From positions 1 to 51,239 of the forward strand of contig JAISEL010000011.1 of NCBI GenBank assembly GCA_031264185.1: a stretch of 51,239 nt of DNA. The letters are read 5' to 3'. Position numbers and translations under genes: made by a program. Position 1 is the stretch's first letter. Every line of letters starts with the position of its first letter. Positions 34,736 to 45,047 of the stretch are shown in pieces. The notes below the pieces were generated by a model. It was not told the origin of the DNA. It worked only from the letters and a program-made list of their open reading frames with translations, and did not search any database. The DNA comes from Deltaproteobacteria bacterium. Lineage in GTDB: Bacteria; Desulfobacterota; Desulfarculia; Adiutricales; Adiutricaceae.

Positions 34736-36960
34736 GGCTTCAGCTTTACGTACCAAAATCAGACATTCAGGCATATGACCGGCATCCGGGTGCAGCGGGT
34801 CAGCCGGGACTGCGGACAGAATTAAACGCTATTTTTCGGCCGGCCTGTTCACAGACTCTGACCTGAGCGCCTGAGCCATCTGAGACTGATTATCCCAGCC
34901 TTTACTGTCTCAGCCGAGTTCAGCTTCCCTGATTATCCGGATTTCAGAATCAGCCCGGCTAAGGAAGTTGTGTTATAATTATTTAATATGCTCGTTTAAT
35001 AACTGGATGAACAGGTCCGCCCAAGTTCAAGCGCTTCTAAAATTAAGCGCCTTTTCCGTCCTGTTACAGGAACTACGACTATGAATCCGATAAAAGAGTT
35101 CAACATCGCCTGGCCGTGCTCTCCGTCTGAACACCATATGCTGCCGGTCCTGCCCCGCCTGCCGGTCGCATAAAAAATGATTGACAAGAAGAATTATTTT
35201 ATTCTCAATGCCCTGAGACAGTCCGGCAAAACCACTTTCATAAAAACCCTGGCCAATAAAATTAACTCTGACGGCAATTATTATGCCTTAGTCTGCTCAC
35301 CGGCCCATTTAGGTGACGTTAAGGCCAAAAAAGAGGCAATGGACTCCATTGCCGAATTAATCAGCAGCGCCCTGAAAAAATCTGACATTCCGTCTTTCAA
35401 CGCCCTAGCCTACTCTGATGACCCCATTTCCGAATCCGGCGCTTGAGTGTCAGCCTGGACAGGGAGCTGATTATTTTTTTCGATGAGGCTGATTGCCTGA
35501 CCGGACCGCCGCTGCTCACTTTTTTGTCTCAAATAAGAGACGGGTTTATTAATCGTTTTGATTCTCCCAAAAGCAAATTTCCCCGTTCTTTGCGTTCTTT
35601 GGCTTTGGTCGGCATGAGAAACATCCGGGACTATCTGACTTCAGATTACCAGGAGACTGAAGGCCGGCCAGCCCTTTTATAGCCGAGAGATTCACCCTGG
35701 CTAATTTTACCCGGACCGAAACAGGCAGCCTCTGTTCCCTGCACACCTAGCCACGGGCCAGATCTTCTCTGATCAGGCCGTGGAACGGGCCTGATACCGG
35801 ACCGAAGGCCAGCCCTGGCTGGTTAACGCTCTGGCTTATGAGATCGTGAACCGGCAGCCGGCCGGAGACTGTTCCAAAACCATCACGGAAACCGACTTTG
35901 ACCTGGCCGTCCGGATTCTTATTAAACGGCAGGACACCCGCCTGGGATTCACTGGAGAACAGGTTCAGCGAACCCAGGATCAGAAGGATTTTGGAGGCGG
36001 CCGCAGCCGGTGCCGAATCTTTTCCCAGGGAAATTTCCAGAGACGACCGCCGCTGCGTTCTGGAGCCTGGACTGCTGAAAGAAGACCCCGCTCCGGACCG
36101 AAGTTGCCTGCCGGCCAACCCAATATGTCAAGAAGTGATCATAAGGGCTCTGACCGCTGAACTTTAAGAAGATATCCCGGCCGGGCACATCCGCAAAGCC
36201 AAAAAATGGATGGACGGCACAAAGCTGAATATGAACGGCCTTCTGGAATCCTTCCGGACTTACTGGCGGGATAACTGTGAAATAATGAGCGGAAAATATA
36301 CTGACGAAAGTCTTTTGGCGGCTGGCGTAAAACAGATATTAAAAAGACGAGGAGCAGATGATACAGACGGCATTATATTTAATGACTTATATGAAGGAAT
36401 AAGGAAATCTTTAAAAACCGCAGCCGGTGAAGCTTCGACCCAGCTGGTCCTCTATGCCTTTTTGCAAAGAGTCCTAAAAGGCGGAGCCGATTTTGCCCTG
36501 AAGGAATACGCCTTAGGCAGATCAAGGCCGGATATTAGCGTCAGTTACTTAGGCAGGCGTTATCCGCTGGAACTGAAGATCAAAGGCCGTCTGACTCTTG
36601 AAGAAAGTTTGGAACAGCTTTCCGGGTACATGGATAAATGCGGAGCTGACGAAGGCTGGCTGATAGTTTTCGCCCGGAACTTTAAAAAGCCCTGGCAAGA
36701 GAAAATATCCTAGGAGACCAAAAAATATAAGAACCTGACCATACACGCAGCAGGCTGCTGAAAATGGACTCAAGATAACTCCTGAGGCTGGGGCCTGTAA
36801 CTGTCAGCAGGCCAAACCGGCCGGAAGTATTTTATGACATCGCCTTTATTCTGAGACAATCAGCTCTAATGCCTTAGAATACCGGCTAAAACCAGATATA
36901 ATTTTTTTGGGCCCTGAATCTTTTGCAGACATATATTATAAAAGAAATATATTTTCTGGG
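34736..36960 (+). repeat. 2.2 kb tandem duplication, right copy
   Basis: Second unit of the tandem duplication, from GGCTTCAGCTTTA at 34736 to about 36960, where it grades into AT-rich sequence. The right edge is approximate. It is more diverged and more damaged than the left copy. Confidence 0.8.
35081..36761 (+). pseudogene. decayed second copy of the AAA ATPase/PD-(D/E)XK gene
   Basis: The start ATGAATCCGATAAA matches the left copy. Damage seen by comparison: an in-frame TAA before MIDKKNYF, a deletion of about 31 bases near 35440 that shifts the frame, a small insertion duplicating part of FPRSL, further frameshifts between 35680 and 36000, and stops TAA near 36165 and TAG at 36711-36713. 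P-loop (ALRQSGKTT), Walker B region and nuclease motif remain recognisable in pieces. Confidence 0.85.
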
Positions 36961-37543
36961 CAAGACGGGTCATGTGAATATCTTTGGGTCTTAATATATA
37001 ACGATAGATAATTTGACCTGTTTAAACAATAAAATATAATAAAAAATATATAAAATTATATTTTTTATTTAAATATTATTAGTTTATAATATTTAAAATT
37101 ATGTTTATTGTTTATTAAAAATACCATCATTTATTACAGACATCCAAGCCATGTTATTTAGCCTAAATTAACCAACCTGATTTCCCTTGTCGTTCCTGCC
37201 AAAACCTCGTTTTAACAATTTAGGACCTGCCCGCTAATGTAGACTTCAGATGCCTTTATCTTTGTAAAACAGTTAAGTTGGAACTCCGGCCGGAGCAGTA
37301 ACTGCCAGACACCGGTTCTTTTCCTGGGCAGGAACTTTCGGTGAGAGCAAATTCTTTGTTTGCTGCCTCAAATTATGCTAAAATGATTAGCAAAGTAACG
37401 GTCAAATGGCGCTGGTTTTTCGCTTTTTTCGAGCAGTCTGTTAATCTCAGGTTTCCGGGCTGCCCGCGATGAGACTTATTCTCCGACTGACAGGTCCAGG
37501 TTGTTTCCGGCTTAATTTTTTGTTTTTCGAGGTTTTTGATTCC
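36961..37543. other. AT-rich gap before the glycosyltransferase-like gene
   Basis: No gene. Positions 36940-37140 are extremely AT-rich (many ATATAA stretches), and the part next to the gene has no clear promoter that I can defend. Confidence 0.4.
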
Positions 37544-38815
37544 ATGGCCAGTTTATCCCCCGAGTCCCATATTCTTAAGGAGGAAAATCCTGACAGCGTT
37601 ACTGAGGCTGACTTAGTCATAGGCTTTTTAGCTAAAGATAATGCCAGCACCATAAACAGTCTGGTAGTCAAAGGCTCGGAGGGCCAGGAAACGGACTACC
37701 CCGGCCTGAAGACGGTTTTTATTTTAAGTGACTGCCACTCTGCCGATAAGACCGTTGAGACTTACTTCCGGACCAAATCCCCCCTGCCCAAAATGGCTGT
37801 GGTCTGTCCGCCTGAGTTTGATGCGGAAATCTACGGCTTTTTCAACCTTTTGCTCACCGCCCAGCGTTTAGGCGCCAAAACAGTAATCATTGAAAGCGCC
37901 GACACTATGACCGTAAAAAGAACCTGGATAAAGCGCCTCATCCAGCCCATTATAGACGGTATAGCCGACTTTACGACCCCTTTATACTCCAGGAACGCCA
38001 TTGACGCTCCGGTCACCAACCTCATGGTCTACCCCATGATCCGACTTTTGTTCGGCCGCCGTCTGAGGCAGCCGATCCTGACTGACTGGGCTTTTAATGA
38101 CCGGGGCTTAAAAACCCTACTAGGGTACAAAAAATGGCCGGATTTTCCCGGACTTCTGGCTTTGGAGCTGACGGTAAAAGTTCTGGCTGTAACCGGCGGC
38201 CACAGGATCTGTCAGTCCATCATGACCGAGGGGCGCTACGGCATGTCCAATAAGGAAATGGACACGCCTCACATTATGCTGATGTTCAGGCAGTTAGCCA
38301 GCGGTCTTTTTGACGTCATGCTCAAATTCAAAGACAACTGGCTGTCCGTCTCCCGCTCCCGCCCGACTTCGGTCACTGGGACCGATTTGAAGCCCGATCT
38401 CTTCCCTTCCCGCTATCAGGTCAGCCTGGAAGAACTATACGGAAAAATACACCTCCTTTTGGCCGAATACGAATCGGAATGGACCGGACTTTTAAGACCG
38501 CTGCCGGGAGATTTTTATAATTACCTGAAAACAGCCCCCCTGGACACTTTGGAAGTCAGCAGCCAGAAATGGGGGCTTTTTCTTTTTCACTGCGCCTATA
38601 TTTACGAACAGCTTTCGGAAAAAGACCAGCAGACGTTTATTGAGGCCATAACTCCGGCCTTTTTAGCCCGTTTTTTAACCTTCCAGAAAGAGACTATCGG
38701 ACTGCCCAGCGGTCAGATTGAGGCTAAGGTCGAGGACGGGGCCGAACAGATGGAAAAGATGAAAAAACAGTACCTGTCCCAAGGCCTGTCTTTGAGTCCG
38801 CCGGCTAACCTTTAA
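37544..38815 (+). CDS. GT-A fold glycosyltransferase-like protein
   Basis: From the ATG at 37544 (GAGG 12 bases upstream; a frame open further to 37469 is unlikely) the protein has 423 residues. It resembles the family related to mannosylglycerate and glucosyl-3-phosphoglycerate synthases: ADLVIGFLAKDNASTI, FTTPLYSRNAIDAPVTNLMVYPMIRLLFGRRLRQPI. Where the family has a DSD metal-binding motif, this has ESAD (117-120). The C-terminal half is helical. It may make a compatible solute or a glycan, or may be inactive. No partner gene is adjacent. Confidence 0.7.
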   Translation: MASLSPESHILKEENPDSVTEADLVIGFLAKDNASTINSLVVKGSEGQETDYPGLKTVFILSDCHSADKTVETYFRTKSPLPKMAVVCPPEFDAEIYGFFNLLLTAQRLGAKTVIIESADTMTVKRTWIKRLIQPIIDGIADFTTPLYSRNAIDAPVTNLMVYPMIRLLFGRRLRQPILTDWAFNDRGLKTLLGYKKWPDFPGLLALELTVKVLAVTGGHRICQSIMTEGRYGMSNKEMDTPHIMLMFRQLASGLFDVMLKFKDNWLSVSRSRPTSVTGTDLKPDLFPSRYQVSLEELYGKIHLLLAEYESEWTGLLRPLPGDFYNYLKTAPLDTLEVSSQKWGLFLFHCAYIYEQLSEKDQQTFIEAITPAFLARFLTFQKETIGLPSGQIEAKVEDGAEQMEKMKKQYLSQGLSLSPPANL

Positions 38816-38962
38816 GCCGCAATAATAGGGCTTACGGCCGAGTCCCCCGGTCTGAGCCCGAAAATAAAGGCGGTTTTCCAAATCCGGTCAAAAGTACTAT
38901 AATAATCCCCATGATCTATGAGGCTCCACCTCTTTGTACTATCTTTCCCCAAAGGTTTTTTC

Positions 38963-39439
38963 ATGAATAAAATAGTTTTGATCCTCTTTCTGGTCTTCTT
39001 TTTTTCCAGCCAGGTCTTAGCTCAAACGACCGCCTCTCCGGCTCCCGGCCCCGGATCTGACAATATAAGTCAGGCCCCGGGCACTTCCCCTCAGAACCGG
39101 ACATCTGACCAGATGCTCCTGCCCAGGATGATCATTTCGGAGACTGAGTTCGATGCCCGGTTAAACCCTCCCGGCAGCTCCGTCAGCCATAATTTTGTGG
39201 TCAGAAATGAAGGGACCGATGATCTTAAGCTGGAGGTCGTGCCGGGCTGCGGCTGCACAGTGACCAGTTTTGACGGGGTTATCGCGCCTGGGGCCGCCGG
39301 CAGCATCCTAGTGACCGTGGATCTCTACGAGGCCTGGGCCGGCCATAAAGTTAACAAAGCCGTGACCGTGACCAGCAATGATCCCGAAAATCCCCTGATC
39401 CGCCTGATCATGCATGCTCAGGTCGATGTGAAGAAGTAA
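38963..39439 (+). CDS. exported DUF1573 protein
   Basis: From the ATG at 38963 the protein has 158 residues, starting with a clear signal peptide (MNKIVLILFLVFFFSSQVLAQ). The mature part has the DUF1573 pattern (HNFVVRNEGTDDLKLEVVPGCGCTVTSFDGVIAPGAAGSILVTVD), an Ig-like envelope domain with the CGCT motif. Function unknown. A frame open to 38918 exists but would place residues before the signal peptide. Confidence 0.85.
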   Translation: MNKIVLILFLVFFFSSQVLAQTTASPAPGPGSDNISQAPGTSPQNRTSDQMLLPRMIISETEFDARLNPPGSSVSHNFVVRNEGTDDLKLEVVPGCGCTVTSFDGVIAPGAAGSILVTVDLYEAWAGHKVNKAVTVTSNDPENPLIRLIMHAQVDVKK

Positions 39440-39497
39440 CCTGAGATCTTAAAATTTTTAGATATTTAAATTTGCTCTTTTTTGGTTCGGTTCAATT

Positions 39498-40301
39498 GTG
39501 CATATTCTTCTTACCAATGACGACGGTTTTTTCTCAGACGGGCTTCTGACCGCCTACAGCGCTTTAAGGTCAGCCGGCCACCGGGTGACTGTCTGCGCCC
39601 CGGACCGGGAAAGAAGCGCCCAGTCCCAGTCCGTAACATTAAACAAGCCCATCGAGGTCTTAACTAAGCCTCTGCCTGACGGGGTTTTGGGTTATTGCGC
39701 CTCCGGAACCCCGGCTGACTGCGCCCGTCTGGGCTTTACGACCCTGGCCGGGGAGCCGGTGGATTTGGTCATCAGCGGAATTAATAACGACACTAACTTA
39801 GGCTTTGATGTCAATTACTCCGGCACCGTTGCCGCAGCCCTGGAAGCGGCCGGAGAGAGAATTCCGGCCATTGCCGCTTCTCTTGAACGTTCTGCAGAAT
39901 ACGACTGGACCGGGGCGGGCGAAATTTTAGCGGGAGTTGTCAGCCAGCTTTCTTCCTGGGCTGTACCTTTGGGGGTTATGCTGAACCTTAATATTCCCCA
40001 TAAACCGGCGGACCGGAATCCGGTCTGGACCAGGGCTTATGAAATACCGGCCCCTGACTATTTTGAGAAAAAAATTCTGCCGGAAGGATTAGCCGTCTAT
40101 ACCCGCCGCCGGGGCAGCAATAAATTAAAGCCGGCAGAAGATCCGGTCCGGCCAGAGCCGGATAATGATGTCGCTCTTCTTAAATCCGGCTACATTACAA
40201 TAAGTCCTATCATTACTGCCAGCACCCATCTGGAGACGTTAAACCGGCTCCGGAGCTGGAACGCCTCTGCCAGGCCCGACCGTGCCGAAAAATCCCTTTG
40301 A
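39498..40301 (+). CDS. surE: 5'/3'-nucleotidase SurE
   Basis: This 267-residue protein has the SurE active-site start MHILLTNDDGFFSDGL (metal ligands Asp8, Asp9), CAPDRERSAQSQSVTLNKP and SGINNDTNLGFDVNYSGTVAAALEAA. It dephosphorylates nucleoside monophosphates. The GTG start at 39498 is the only one that keeps the DD motif at its usual distance. The end overlaps the J-domain gene by 20 bases. Confidence 0.95.
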   Translation: MHILLTNDDGFFSDGLLTAYSALRSAGHRVTVCAPDRERSAQSQSVTLNKPIEVLTKPLPDGVLGYCASGTPADCARLGFTTLAGEPVDLVISGINNDTNLGFDVNYSGTVAAALEAAGERIPAIAASLERSAEYDWTGAGEILAGVVSQLSSWAVPLGVMLNLNIPHKPADRNPVWTRAYEIPAPDYFEKKILPEGLAVYTRRRGSNKLKPAEDPVRPEPDNDVALLKSGYITISPIITASTHLETLNRLRSWNASARPDRAEKSL

Positions 40302-41154
40302 AATTTTCGGCCTGACCCCGGAGATGGTCGGCGAGCTGTCGGAAAAAGATCTCTTCGGGCTGTTAAAATCTCTTTACCGCACTTTGCTCAAAACGTTCCA
40401 TCCCGATACCAGCCGAGGCAAAAAATCAGACGGGGATCAAAAAGCCGTTGAACTGAATCTGGCCTTTGAGGCTTTAAATCTGGACCGCAATCCGGCCTCT
40501 TTCCGGAAATTACGGAAAGCTTACTTAAACCGAAGACCCTCCACGGCTTTTCAAAACAGTCTGCTCTTAAAAAACCAGCTCTCCATCCAGCTGGAGAGGG
40601 AAAACCGGCTGGCCGACAATTTTTTAAGCTATCTGGTCCAGGACGCCCAAAGACCGGAACAGGAACCCGCTCCCCCGCCCTCTTCCGTTAAACTGACCGA
40701 TACCGGGATCCGATTGGGATTATTGGATGTGGCCATTAATAATAATATCCGGCAGGCTTCCTGGATATTAGGCACCAATTACAAACAGCTGGAGATAAGC
40801 CCGGAAGGGCTTCTTTCCATTAAAAGCGTAGGCCGCCGCCGGTTCAGCCGGGCTAATTTCATAAAGCTTTTAGGCTGCGTTCCGGTAGACAGGATGGACA
40901 TTGCCCCTTTGCTGGAGAGGATGCCCGGCCAGTTTTACCGCTATCCGGCTTTAAGTCCAGGCATTGATCCGCCAGGACCTAAGCTTTCGGTTGTCAATCT
41001 GATCAGTCAGGCCAATTTTAAGCGCCATATCCTGAATTCCCTGGTCCCATTTCTTCTGGAGAGAGCCTATCTTTTTTCCTTAAATAAAGCCGAATTTTCA
41101 ACAAGCGGCCATATAAGCTTAGAAGGGGTCATTGTTAAGCTGGACCATCTGTGA
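40282..41154 (+). CDS. J-domain protein of unknown function
   Basis: This 290-residue protein has an N-terminal J domain (LYRTLLKTFHPDTS, HPD at 40-42), which stimulates Hsp70 ATPase in the family. The rest has no recognised domain, although it contains a coiled-coil-like stretch (QLSIQLERENRLADNFLSYLV). The start is a GTG (40282) overlapping surE, so the genes are co-translated. Confidence 0.75.
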   Translation: MPKNPFEIFGLTPEMVGELSEKDLFGLLKSLYRTLLKTFHPDTSRGKKSDGDQKAVELNLAFEALNLDRNPASFRKLRKAYLNRRPSTAFQNSLLLKNQLSIQLERENRLADNFLSYLVQDAQRPEQEPAPPPSSVKLTDTGIRLGLLDVAINNNIRQASWILGTNYKQLEISPEGLLSIKSVGRRRFSRANFIKLLGCVPVDRMDIAPLLERMPGQFYRYPALSPGIDPPGPKLSVVNLISQANFKRHILNSLVPFLLERAYLFSLNKAEFSTSGHISLEGVIVKLDHL

Positions 41155-41324
41155 AAGACTCTGGCTTACAGACGGGCTGATTGATCCGGCCTTTTTTCTT
41201 CGATCAATTCCCTCCGCCAAGTTTTCCTCCTATTCAGAAATCATGAAACCCTGGAATCCCAAAGACAGCAAGCTTTTGCAGAAGTCTCAAGTTCTTCTTA
41301 TGGAGACAAAACTGCTCCGTAAAT

Positions 41325-41355
41325 GAAAAAGCCCCGGGCGGCGGACGCCCGGGGG
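41325..41355 (-). terminator. intrinsic terminator of flagellin cassette 1
   Basis: CCCCGGGCG (41332-41340) pairs with CGCCCGGGG (41346-41354) with a 5-base loop. On the minus strand it is followed by CTTTTTC. It lies about 30 bases after the flagellin stop codon. Confidence 0.9.
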
Positions 41356-41385
41356 AATAATAGGTCAAATCTTACCTGAAACTTT

Positions 41386-44300
41386 TTACCTGATAAGACT
41401 CAAAGCAAGCTGGGAGAGGCTGTTGGCCTGGGCCAGCATTGAGGTGGCGGCCTGGGAGAGGACGTTGTTCCTGGTGAACTCAGTCATCTCGGTGGCGACA
41501 TCAACATCCGAGATCCGGCTCTCTGAGGCTTGGAGGTTTTCGGCCTGGATGGTCAGGTTGGTCATGGTGTTTTCCAGACGGTTCTGGAGAGCCCCCAAAT
41601 CAGCCCGTATTTTGTCTTTTGTGTTGATGGACTCGGTAATGGCGTCCAAAGCCGCCTGAGCCGACGACTGGGTCCTGACTTCGGCCCCATTCCAGTCGCC
41701 GTCGGCGGCATTCTGGATTTCCACGAAACTATAACGATCCATACCGTTGATGATACCGGTGGTCAGATTAGGAGTTTCAATTTCGCCTTCATTGGCAATC
41801 CAAATATCCCTTTCCGCTCCGACGTCCCGACCGTTAAGGGTCAGATTCCAGACCTCATTGCCCAGGTCCGATTTGGTCTGGATTGGCTTCATGGATGCCC
41901 AATGCTGGCCGCCCAAGGTGAAGGTTGTTCCGGCCGAGTGCATCTCGGCATTCTCCACGTTTTCAAAACTGACAGCGTTCAGAGCGCTTTGCGAATGAGT
42001 ATCATCACCGGCCACTTCGCAGGCTAGAAGATCGTTGAAATTGCCGCCTTCTTTGGTGAAGACATAGAGCATGTCAACAGTCCGGCCGTTGGAATCGAAA
42101 GACTGGACCATGGCCCAAAAATCTTTTGAATAAGCATTAATGGCCGAGGCCAAAGCTCTGGTAGTAAAAGTCGCCGAGTTACTGCTCAGGTCGCCGACTT
42201 GAAATACTTCCTTGGAAGCGTCTATTTTGCCTGCCAATACTTCCGTAACCGGCGGATTTTCAGTTCTGGCCATGGCGGAGGCATCCACAGTCGGGCGGTT
42301 GGTATTGGTTAAGGGTACAGCGCTCAATAAACTGTCCAATCCCATAAGAGCATTGTTAAAATTTCCTACGGTAACAGGAACCCTGTTGTCTATGTCGGTA
42401 TATTGACTGGTTAGCCCAGTAAGTTTCGCTCGCATCCTGCCTTGAATACCTGAAAGTGAATCTCCGATGGACGTAATTTTTTTGACAAATCCCACTCCAG
42501 GAGGCAACAGATTGTCTGAGGCGGCATCTACAACTTTATCATATGCCTCCTTCATTGTGTTACCTTGAGCAGTTATCAAAGTCATCGGGTATGAAAGTGA
42601 CGAAGCATTTTGACTTATAACTACGTTCATCCAGTTTGCGTTAGTTTCTAATCCACCAAAAGTGACATACAACTCAGTAAATCCGCCTAATCTGGCGGCT
42701 ATAGTTGCCGAAGTAGTAACTTGACTCCCATTAACAAAAATACCGGTATTTTTTGTTCCTGCGTAACCAGTTACAAAAAGACTACCCCCAACCAGTGCGC
42801 TAATAGATGCGCTGAATACAGGCTTAGTGGCAAGAGCTGATGTCATTAGTTTATCTTCAATTGTAATCGTCAGTTCTCGCATTCCCAATTTTTCTGCTAT
42901 AGACTTTGTTGATGTCCAACAGGCAGTGTCGTCATCAACAAATATACCGGTCGAATACACGCCTGGAGCGGTAACTCCTGATACAAAACCAGTTGCAGTC
43001 AAAACAGCTTTAATGCCGGCAGAAGTACCTACCGCAATGAGAGATGAATTGGCCGATGTTCTAATAGCGTTAGCGCTTGCCTCCAGGGTGAGTCTGGTTA
43101 AACCGCTAAGTCTGCTGGCCAGCGAAGAAGAACTTGTCCATTTTCCGTTGGTATAGTCAACCCAGACATTAGTTTCGTAGGATCTGCTGTTGCTTATCGG
43201 AGTGGCTGTAATATCAAATCCCAGGATAGCAGTTACGCTCGTGTTGCTGAAAAGCGTCGTTGCACTGGCAACAGCGGCTACCGAAGTTACCGCTAAAGCA
43301 GACAGATTGAAAGTTACTTCAGATAGATTAAATTGAGCAGCTAGAGAGGCTGAAGTAGTCCAAATTCCGGCACCATCAGCATAAATACCGGTTCTAAAAT
43401 GGGCGCTCCCGTAAACATAATTGGCCGAAGTGACACCTAAAGACTTTAAATACGCCGATGTAGCCATAGAATTGGCGGCGGAGGCTGCTGAAGTCAGCAG
43501 CATGCCTGTCATAATTCTATTTATGGCTGATTGCAGAGCTGCTTCACCTGCGGCACTGTTAGCGCTGGCTTCAGAACCCAATATGGTGGCAGTGGCATCC
43601 AAATTACGGCCGTTGGTCAAGAGACTTCTTAAATCTCCGGTGGCCCAATATCCTCCATCGCCAATCTGCCAGGCAGATGTGTTGTAGCTGAACGTATAGG
43701 AGCTGTTGGTAACTGTTCCGCCGCCGGCGACTCCGGCCGATCCCCAATAATACGCTTCATCGCCTAAGCATATCGCCAATGTACCGCCGCATTGAATCTG
43801 CTGCATCAAGGCCGCGCTCTGCAGCTCAATACCCACACGGCTTTGAGTTCCGTTGTTAACCTTGTTGATCAAAGACTGGAGACTGTCGGTAGAACTGACC
43901 GTATACCGCCCGGCCAGATACCGGCCGGTCAGAAGAGCCGAGTCGCTGTTTTCCTTCCAGTCCCAGTTGTAACCGTAACTGAAAGTCTCACCGCTGGTGA
44001 AACCGGCCCGGCCATCTAAAGAACTGTATCCGGTGGTACAGCAGCCAGGTCCTTGCAAAGGCCCTGCCCCGGCGGCTCCCTGGCCCCAGATATCGTTTTT
44101 GGCGTCCCCGCCGATCCGAAGGCCGGTGGAGCTGGTGGCCCTGGCATCTCCTATGTTGACAAAGTAGTAATCCTCAGCTGGGTTATTAGAAACTCCAAAG
44201 TGGATCTTCAGGCCCTGTCCGCCGTGCTGGTTGGTCACCGACCCGTCTAACAGCTTAATTCCGTTAAAATTAGTGGCATTGGCGATACGGTCAATTTCCG

Positions 44301-44589
44301 CAGCCATGGCCTGATACTCGGAATTGATGATTTCCCTCTGGGCTGTGGTGTAAGTGCCGGTGGCGGCCTGCTCGGCCAGTTCCTTCATCCGGACGAGCTT
44401 TTCGTCAATGACACCCAGGGCACCGTCTGCCGTCTGAATCATGCTGATTGCATCGGCTGTATTTCTTATGCCCTGGTTCATGGTGGCGATGTCCGCCCGC
44501 ATCATTTCCCGGATAGCTAAGCCAGCTGCATCATCGGCGGCGCTGTTGATCCGGAGGCCGGACGACAGCCTCTGGACACTGGTTGACAA
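41386..44589 (-). CDS. silent flagellin cassette 1 (lacks start codon and N-terminal codons)
   Basis: The frame has 1,068 codons. It covers flagellin from the D0/D1 region (SVQRLSSGLRINSAADDAAGLAIREMM) to the C-terminus (MLAQANSLSQLALSLIR). It lacks the first 24 codons of the intact copy at 50677; upstream of the homology the frame reads only about nine codons before a TAG and has no ATG, ribosome binding site or GCCGATAA promoter. The TTG at 44587-44589 is therefore not a credible start. The middle (about 400-645) contains four repeats of about 70 residues. It lies head-on to the intact gene. It probably serves as an alternative body in an inversion switch; the protein would not be made as it stands. 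Confidence 0.85.
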   Translation of the reverse strand: MSTSVQRLSSGLRINSAADDAAGLAIREMMRADIATMNQGIRNTADAISMIQTADGALGVIDEKLVRMKELAEQAATGTYTTAQREIINSEYQAMAAEIDRIANATNFNGIKLLDGSVTNQHGGQGLKIHFGVSNNPAEDYYFVNIGDARATSSTGLRIGGDAKNDIWGQGAAGAGPLQGPGCCTTGYSSLDGRAGFTSGETFSYGYNWDWKENSDSALLTGRYLAGRYTVSSTDSLQSLINKVNNGTQSRVGIELQSAALMQQIQCGGTLAICLGDEAYYWGSAGVAGGGTVTNSSYTFSYNTSAWQIGDGGYWATGDLRSLLTNGRNLDATATILGSEASANSAAGEAALQSAINRIMTGMLLTSAASAANSMATSAYLKSLGVTSANYVYGSAHFRTGIYADGAGIWTTSASLAAQFNLSEVTFNLSALAVTSVAAVASATTLFSNTSVTAILGFDITATPISNSRSYETNVWVDYTNGKWTSSSSLASRLSGLTRLTLEASANAIRTSANSSLIAVGTSAGIKAVLTATGFVSGVTAPGVYSTGIFVDDDTACWTSTKSIAEKLGMRELTITIEDKLMTSALATKPVFSASISALVGGSLFVTGYAGTKNTGIFVNGSQVTTSATIAARLGGFTELYVTFGGLETNANWMNVVISQNASSLSYPMTLITAQGNTMKEAYDKVVDAASDNLLPPGVGFVKKITSIGDSLSGIQGRMRAKLTGLTSQYTDIDNRVPVTVGNFNNALMGLDSLLSAVPLTNTNRPTVDASAMARTENPPVTEVLAGKIDASKEVFQVGDLSSNSATFTTRALASAINAYSKDFWAMVQSFDSNGRTVDMLYVFTKEGGNFNDLLACEVAGDDTHSQSALNAVSFENVENAEMHSAGTTFTLGGQHWASMKPIQTKSDLGNEVWNLTLNGRDVGAERDIWIANEGEIETPNLTTGIINGMDRYSFVEIQNAADGDWNGAEVRTQSSAQAALDAITESINTKDKIRADLGALQNRLENTMTNLTIQAENLQASESRISDVDVATEMTEFTRNNVLSQAATSMLAQANSLSQLALSLIR

Positions 44590-44602
44590 CCGACCAAAAA
44601 TG
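44581..44602 (-). other. predicted recombination site S1 at the 5' edge of cassette 1
   Basis: Minus strand TCGGTTGTCAACC (44593-44581) is identical to the site in the intact gene, in the same reading frame (CGG TTG TCA ACC), and contains the odd palindrome GGTTG-T-CAACC. Similarity to the intact gene stops a few bases upstream. Predicted from comparison. Confidence 0.65.
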
Positions 44603-45047
44603 AATTGTAAAAACTATATAAAACAGGCAAATTAGTTTTTTAATTTTTCTAAACACCTCCATAAATAAAAAATATTCCTAAAAATTATTTAAACAAGTTT
44701 TTAACTTTTACATATTCATTTTTTACCATGATTATTGCAGAAAATAGTACTATAGCCAAAATTACTAGAAACGGACATTACAAAATTTTTGCTCTTCACA
44801 TTTAGAGAGCTAACCGCCATTCTGTTTTCTTTAATTGGCGTTATTATCTGTAAATTTATTTCTTAATTTTATTTAACAGATATTAATACTACTATTTAAT
44901 ATTAATATATCTATTTTTTACCTAACAATCACTTTCATAAATAAATTTCAGGCAAATCGCAAAGTCCGGAATTCATTCAATGAAGAAGCCCTCGGACAAA
45001 GATCATCCGAGGGCTTCCGGAGAAAACTATTCTTACCTTTAAACTTT
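44594..45047. other. AT-rich gap between the two silent flagellin cassettes
   Basis: No gene and no recognisable flagellar promoter. It holds a strong hairpin at 44985-45017 behind cassette 2. The rest is very AT-rich. Confidence 0.5.
44985..45017 (-). terminator. terminator hairpin of flagellin cassette 2
   Basis: GAAGCCCTCGGA (44985-44996) pairs perfectly with TCCGAGGGCTTC (45006-45017), 9-base loop, about 30 bases beyond the stop. The tail on the minus strand (TTCATTG) is only moderately T-rich. Confidence 0.7.

Noticed and set aside
43845-43875. A further copy of the recombination site inside the cassettes (CGTTGTTAACC)
   Set aside because: One central mismatch to the core, inside conserved coding sequence (NKVNNGTQ); the equivalent place in cassette 2 differs again. 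Chance similarity is enough.
44441-44635. Plus-strand open frames running antisense through the flagellin cassettes (for example 41423-41659, 43421-43687, 44441-44635)
   Set aside because: They mirror the codon pattern of the strongly conserved flagellin frames on the other strand and recur at the same places in both cassettes; no ribosome binding sites.
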